Shown piece by piece: positions 5,467 through 5,717 of a stretch of 5,717 bases of DNA. Source of the DNA: JAZDFH01 sp043808035 (GTDB lineage Bacteria > Patescibacteriota > Minisyncoccia > UBA6257 > Colwellbacteraceae); assembly GCA_043808035.1 (NCBI GenBank), contig JAZDFH010000068.1, forward strand, positions 1-5,717, written 5' to 3'. Below the pieces are notes generated by a model. It ran no database searches, was not told the origin of the DNA, and saw only the letters and a list, made by a program, of their open reading frames with translations. The translations under genes and the position numbers were made by a program. Each line of letters starts with the position of its first letter. The stretch's first letter is position 1.

Positions 5467-5717
5467 ATGGAAATGATTACTAAAAACGATCGGGAAACGC
5501 GAAGGGCGGGCGAGCTTTTAGCGCAAGAAATCAAAAAAACTCCTTTGGTGATTGCTTTGGAAGGAGATTTAGGCGCCGGTAAAACAACTTTTATTCAGGG
5601 AATAGCCAAAGGACTTGGCATTCAAGAGCAAATTACCAGTCCGACTTTTGTGATTATGAAAAAATATCCCATTAACGGCGGATTTTTTTATCATTTGGAT
5701 TGTTATCGTTTGAATTC
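5467..5717 (+). CDS. tsaE: TsaE, tRNA threonylcarbamoyladenosine biosynthesis ATPase (5' part)
   Basis: The first 83 codons are present; the gene runs off the right edge. The P-loop GDLGAGKTT (residues 33-41) follows the strand PLVIALE, then comes TSPTFVIMKKY (57-67) and HLDCYRL (76-82). This order is diagnostic for TsaE (YjeE), which works with TsaD and TsaB to make the t6A37 modification on ANN-decoding tRNAs. The full protein is usually about 150 residues. The start may be ATG 5467 or ATG 5473 (Met3); neither has a convincing Shine-Dalgarno sequence. As a core chromosomal gene it marks the right flank of the accessory block, and it is divergent from the HisRS-like gene with about 115 bases between them. 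Confidence 0.93.
   Translation, partial: MEMITKNDRETRRAGELLAQEIKKTPLVIALEGDLGAGKTTFIQGIAKGLGIQEQITSPTFVIMKKYPINGGFFYHLDCYRLN

Noticed and set aside
5712..5717. Window ending exactly in GAATTC, an EcoRI site
   Set aside because: It may reflect a cloning boundary or coincidence; it says nothing about biology.
1..5717. tRNA, rRNA, CRISPR array or insertion sequence
   Set aside because: No cloverleaf-like pattern, repeat-spacer array, transposase motif or terminal inverted repeats were seen on reading both strands.

Overview
The window most likely comes from a bacterial chromosome that carries an inserted accessory gene block. The standard bacterial code fits: every reading frame closes on TAA, TAG or TGA. 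The left flank (1-230) is GC- and purine-rich. It holds the end of a sensor histidine kinase and a 16-residue stub that looks like the N-terminus of a PilC/GspF-type pilus inner-membrane protein. The right flank (5467-5717) is the start of tsaE, a nearly universal tRNA-modification gene. The wording of these flanking proteins reminds me of Patescibacteria/CPR (Parcubacteria-like) genomes, but this is an impression. The sequence does not settle the taxonomy.

Between the flanks lies an AT-richer block. Four plus-strand genes are packed with gaps of 4-11 bases: (1) an asparaginyl-tRNA-synthetase-like catalytic core with no tRNA anticodon-binding domain, of the type annotated as asparagine synthetase A; (2) and (3) two unrelated-looking class I SAM-dependent methyltransferases; (4) an S66-family serine peptidase of the MccF type with an intact Ser-Glu-His triad. 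A fifth gene converges on them from the minus strand. It encodes a divergent class II synthetase-like protein that best resembles HisRS/HisZ but appears to have lost signature residues. Terminator-like hairpins sit at the convergent junction.

Taken together, an adenylate-forming amide-bond enzyme, two methyltransferases, a peptidase family known to cut aminoacyl/peptidyl nucleotides, and a second synthetase paralogue suggest a small-molecule system. It could be a microcin-C-like or aminoacyl-adenylate-like 'Trojan horse' compound with its immunity, or a modified amino acid/amide. This is inference. No precursor peptide, ThiF/MccB-like enzyme or exporter is visible in the window.

The minus-strand gene differs from its neighbours in expression signals. 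It has a consensus-like promoter, a perfect inverted repeat at the predicted transcript start, a strong Shine-Dalgarno sequence and two hairpins in its first codons. The four plus-strand genes have no clear Shine-Dalgarno sequence. The minus-strand promoter overlaps a possible divergent -10 box for tsaE.
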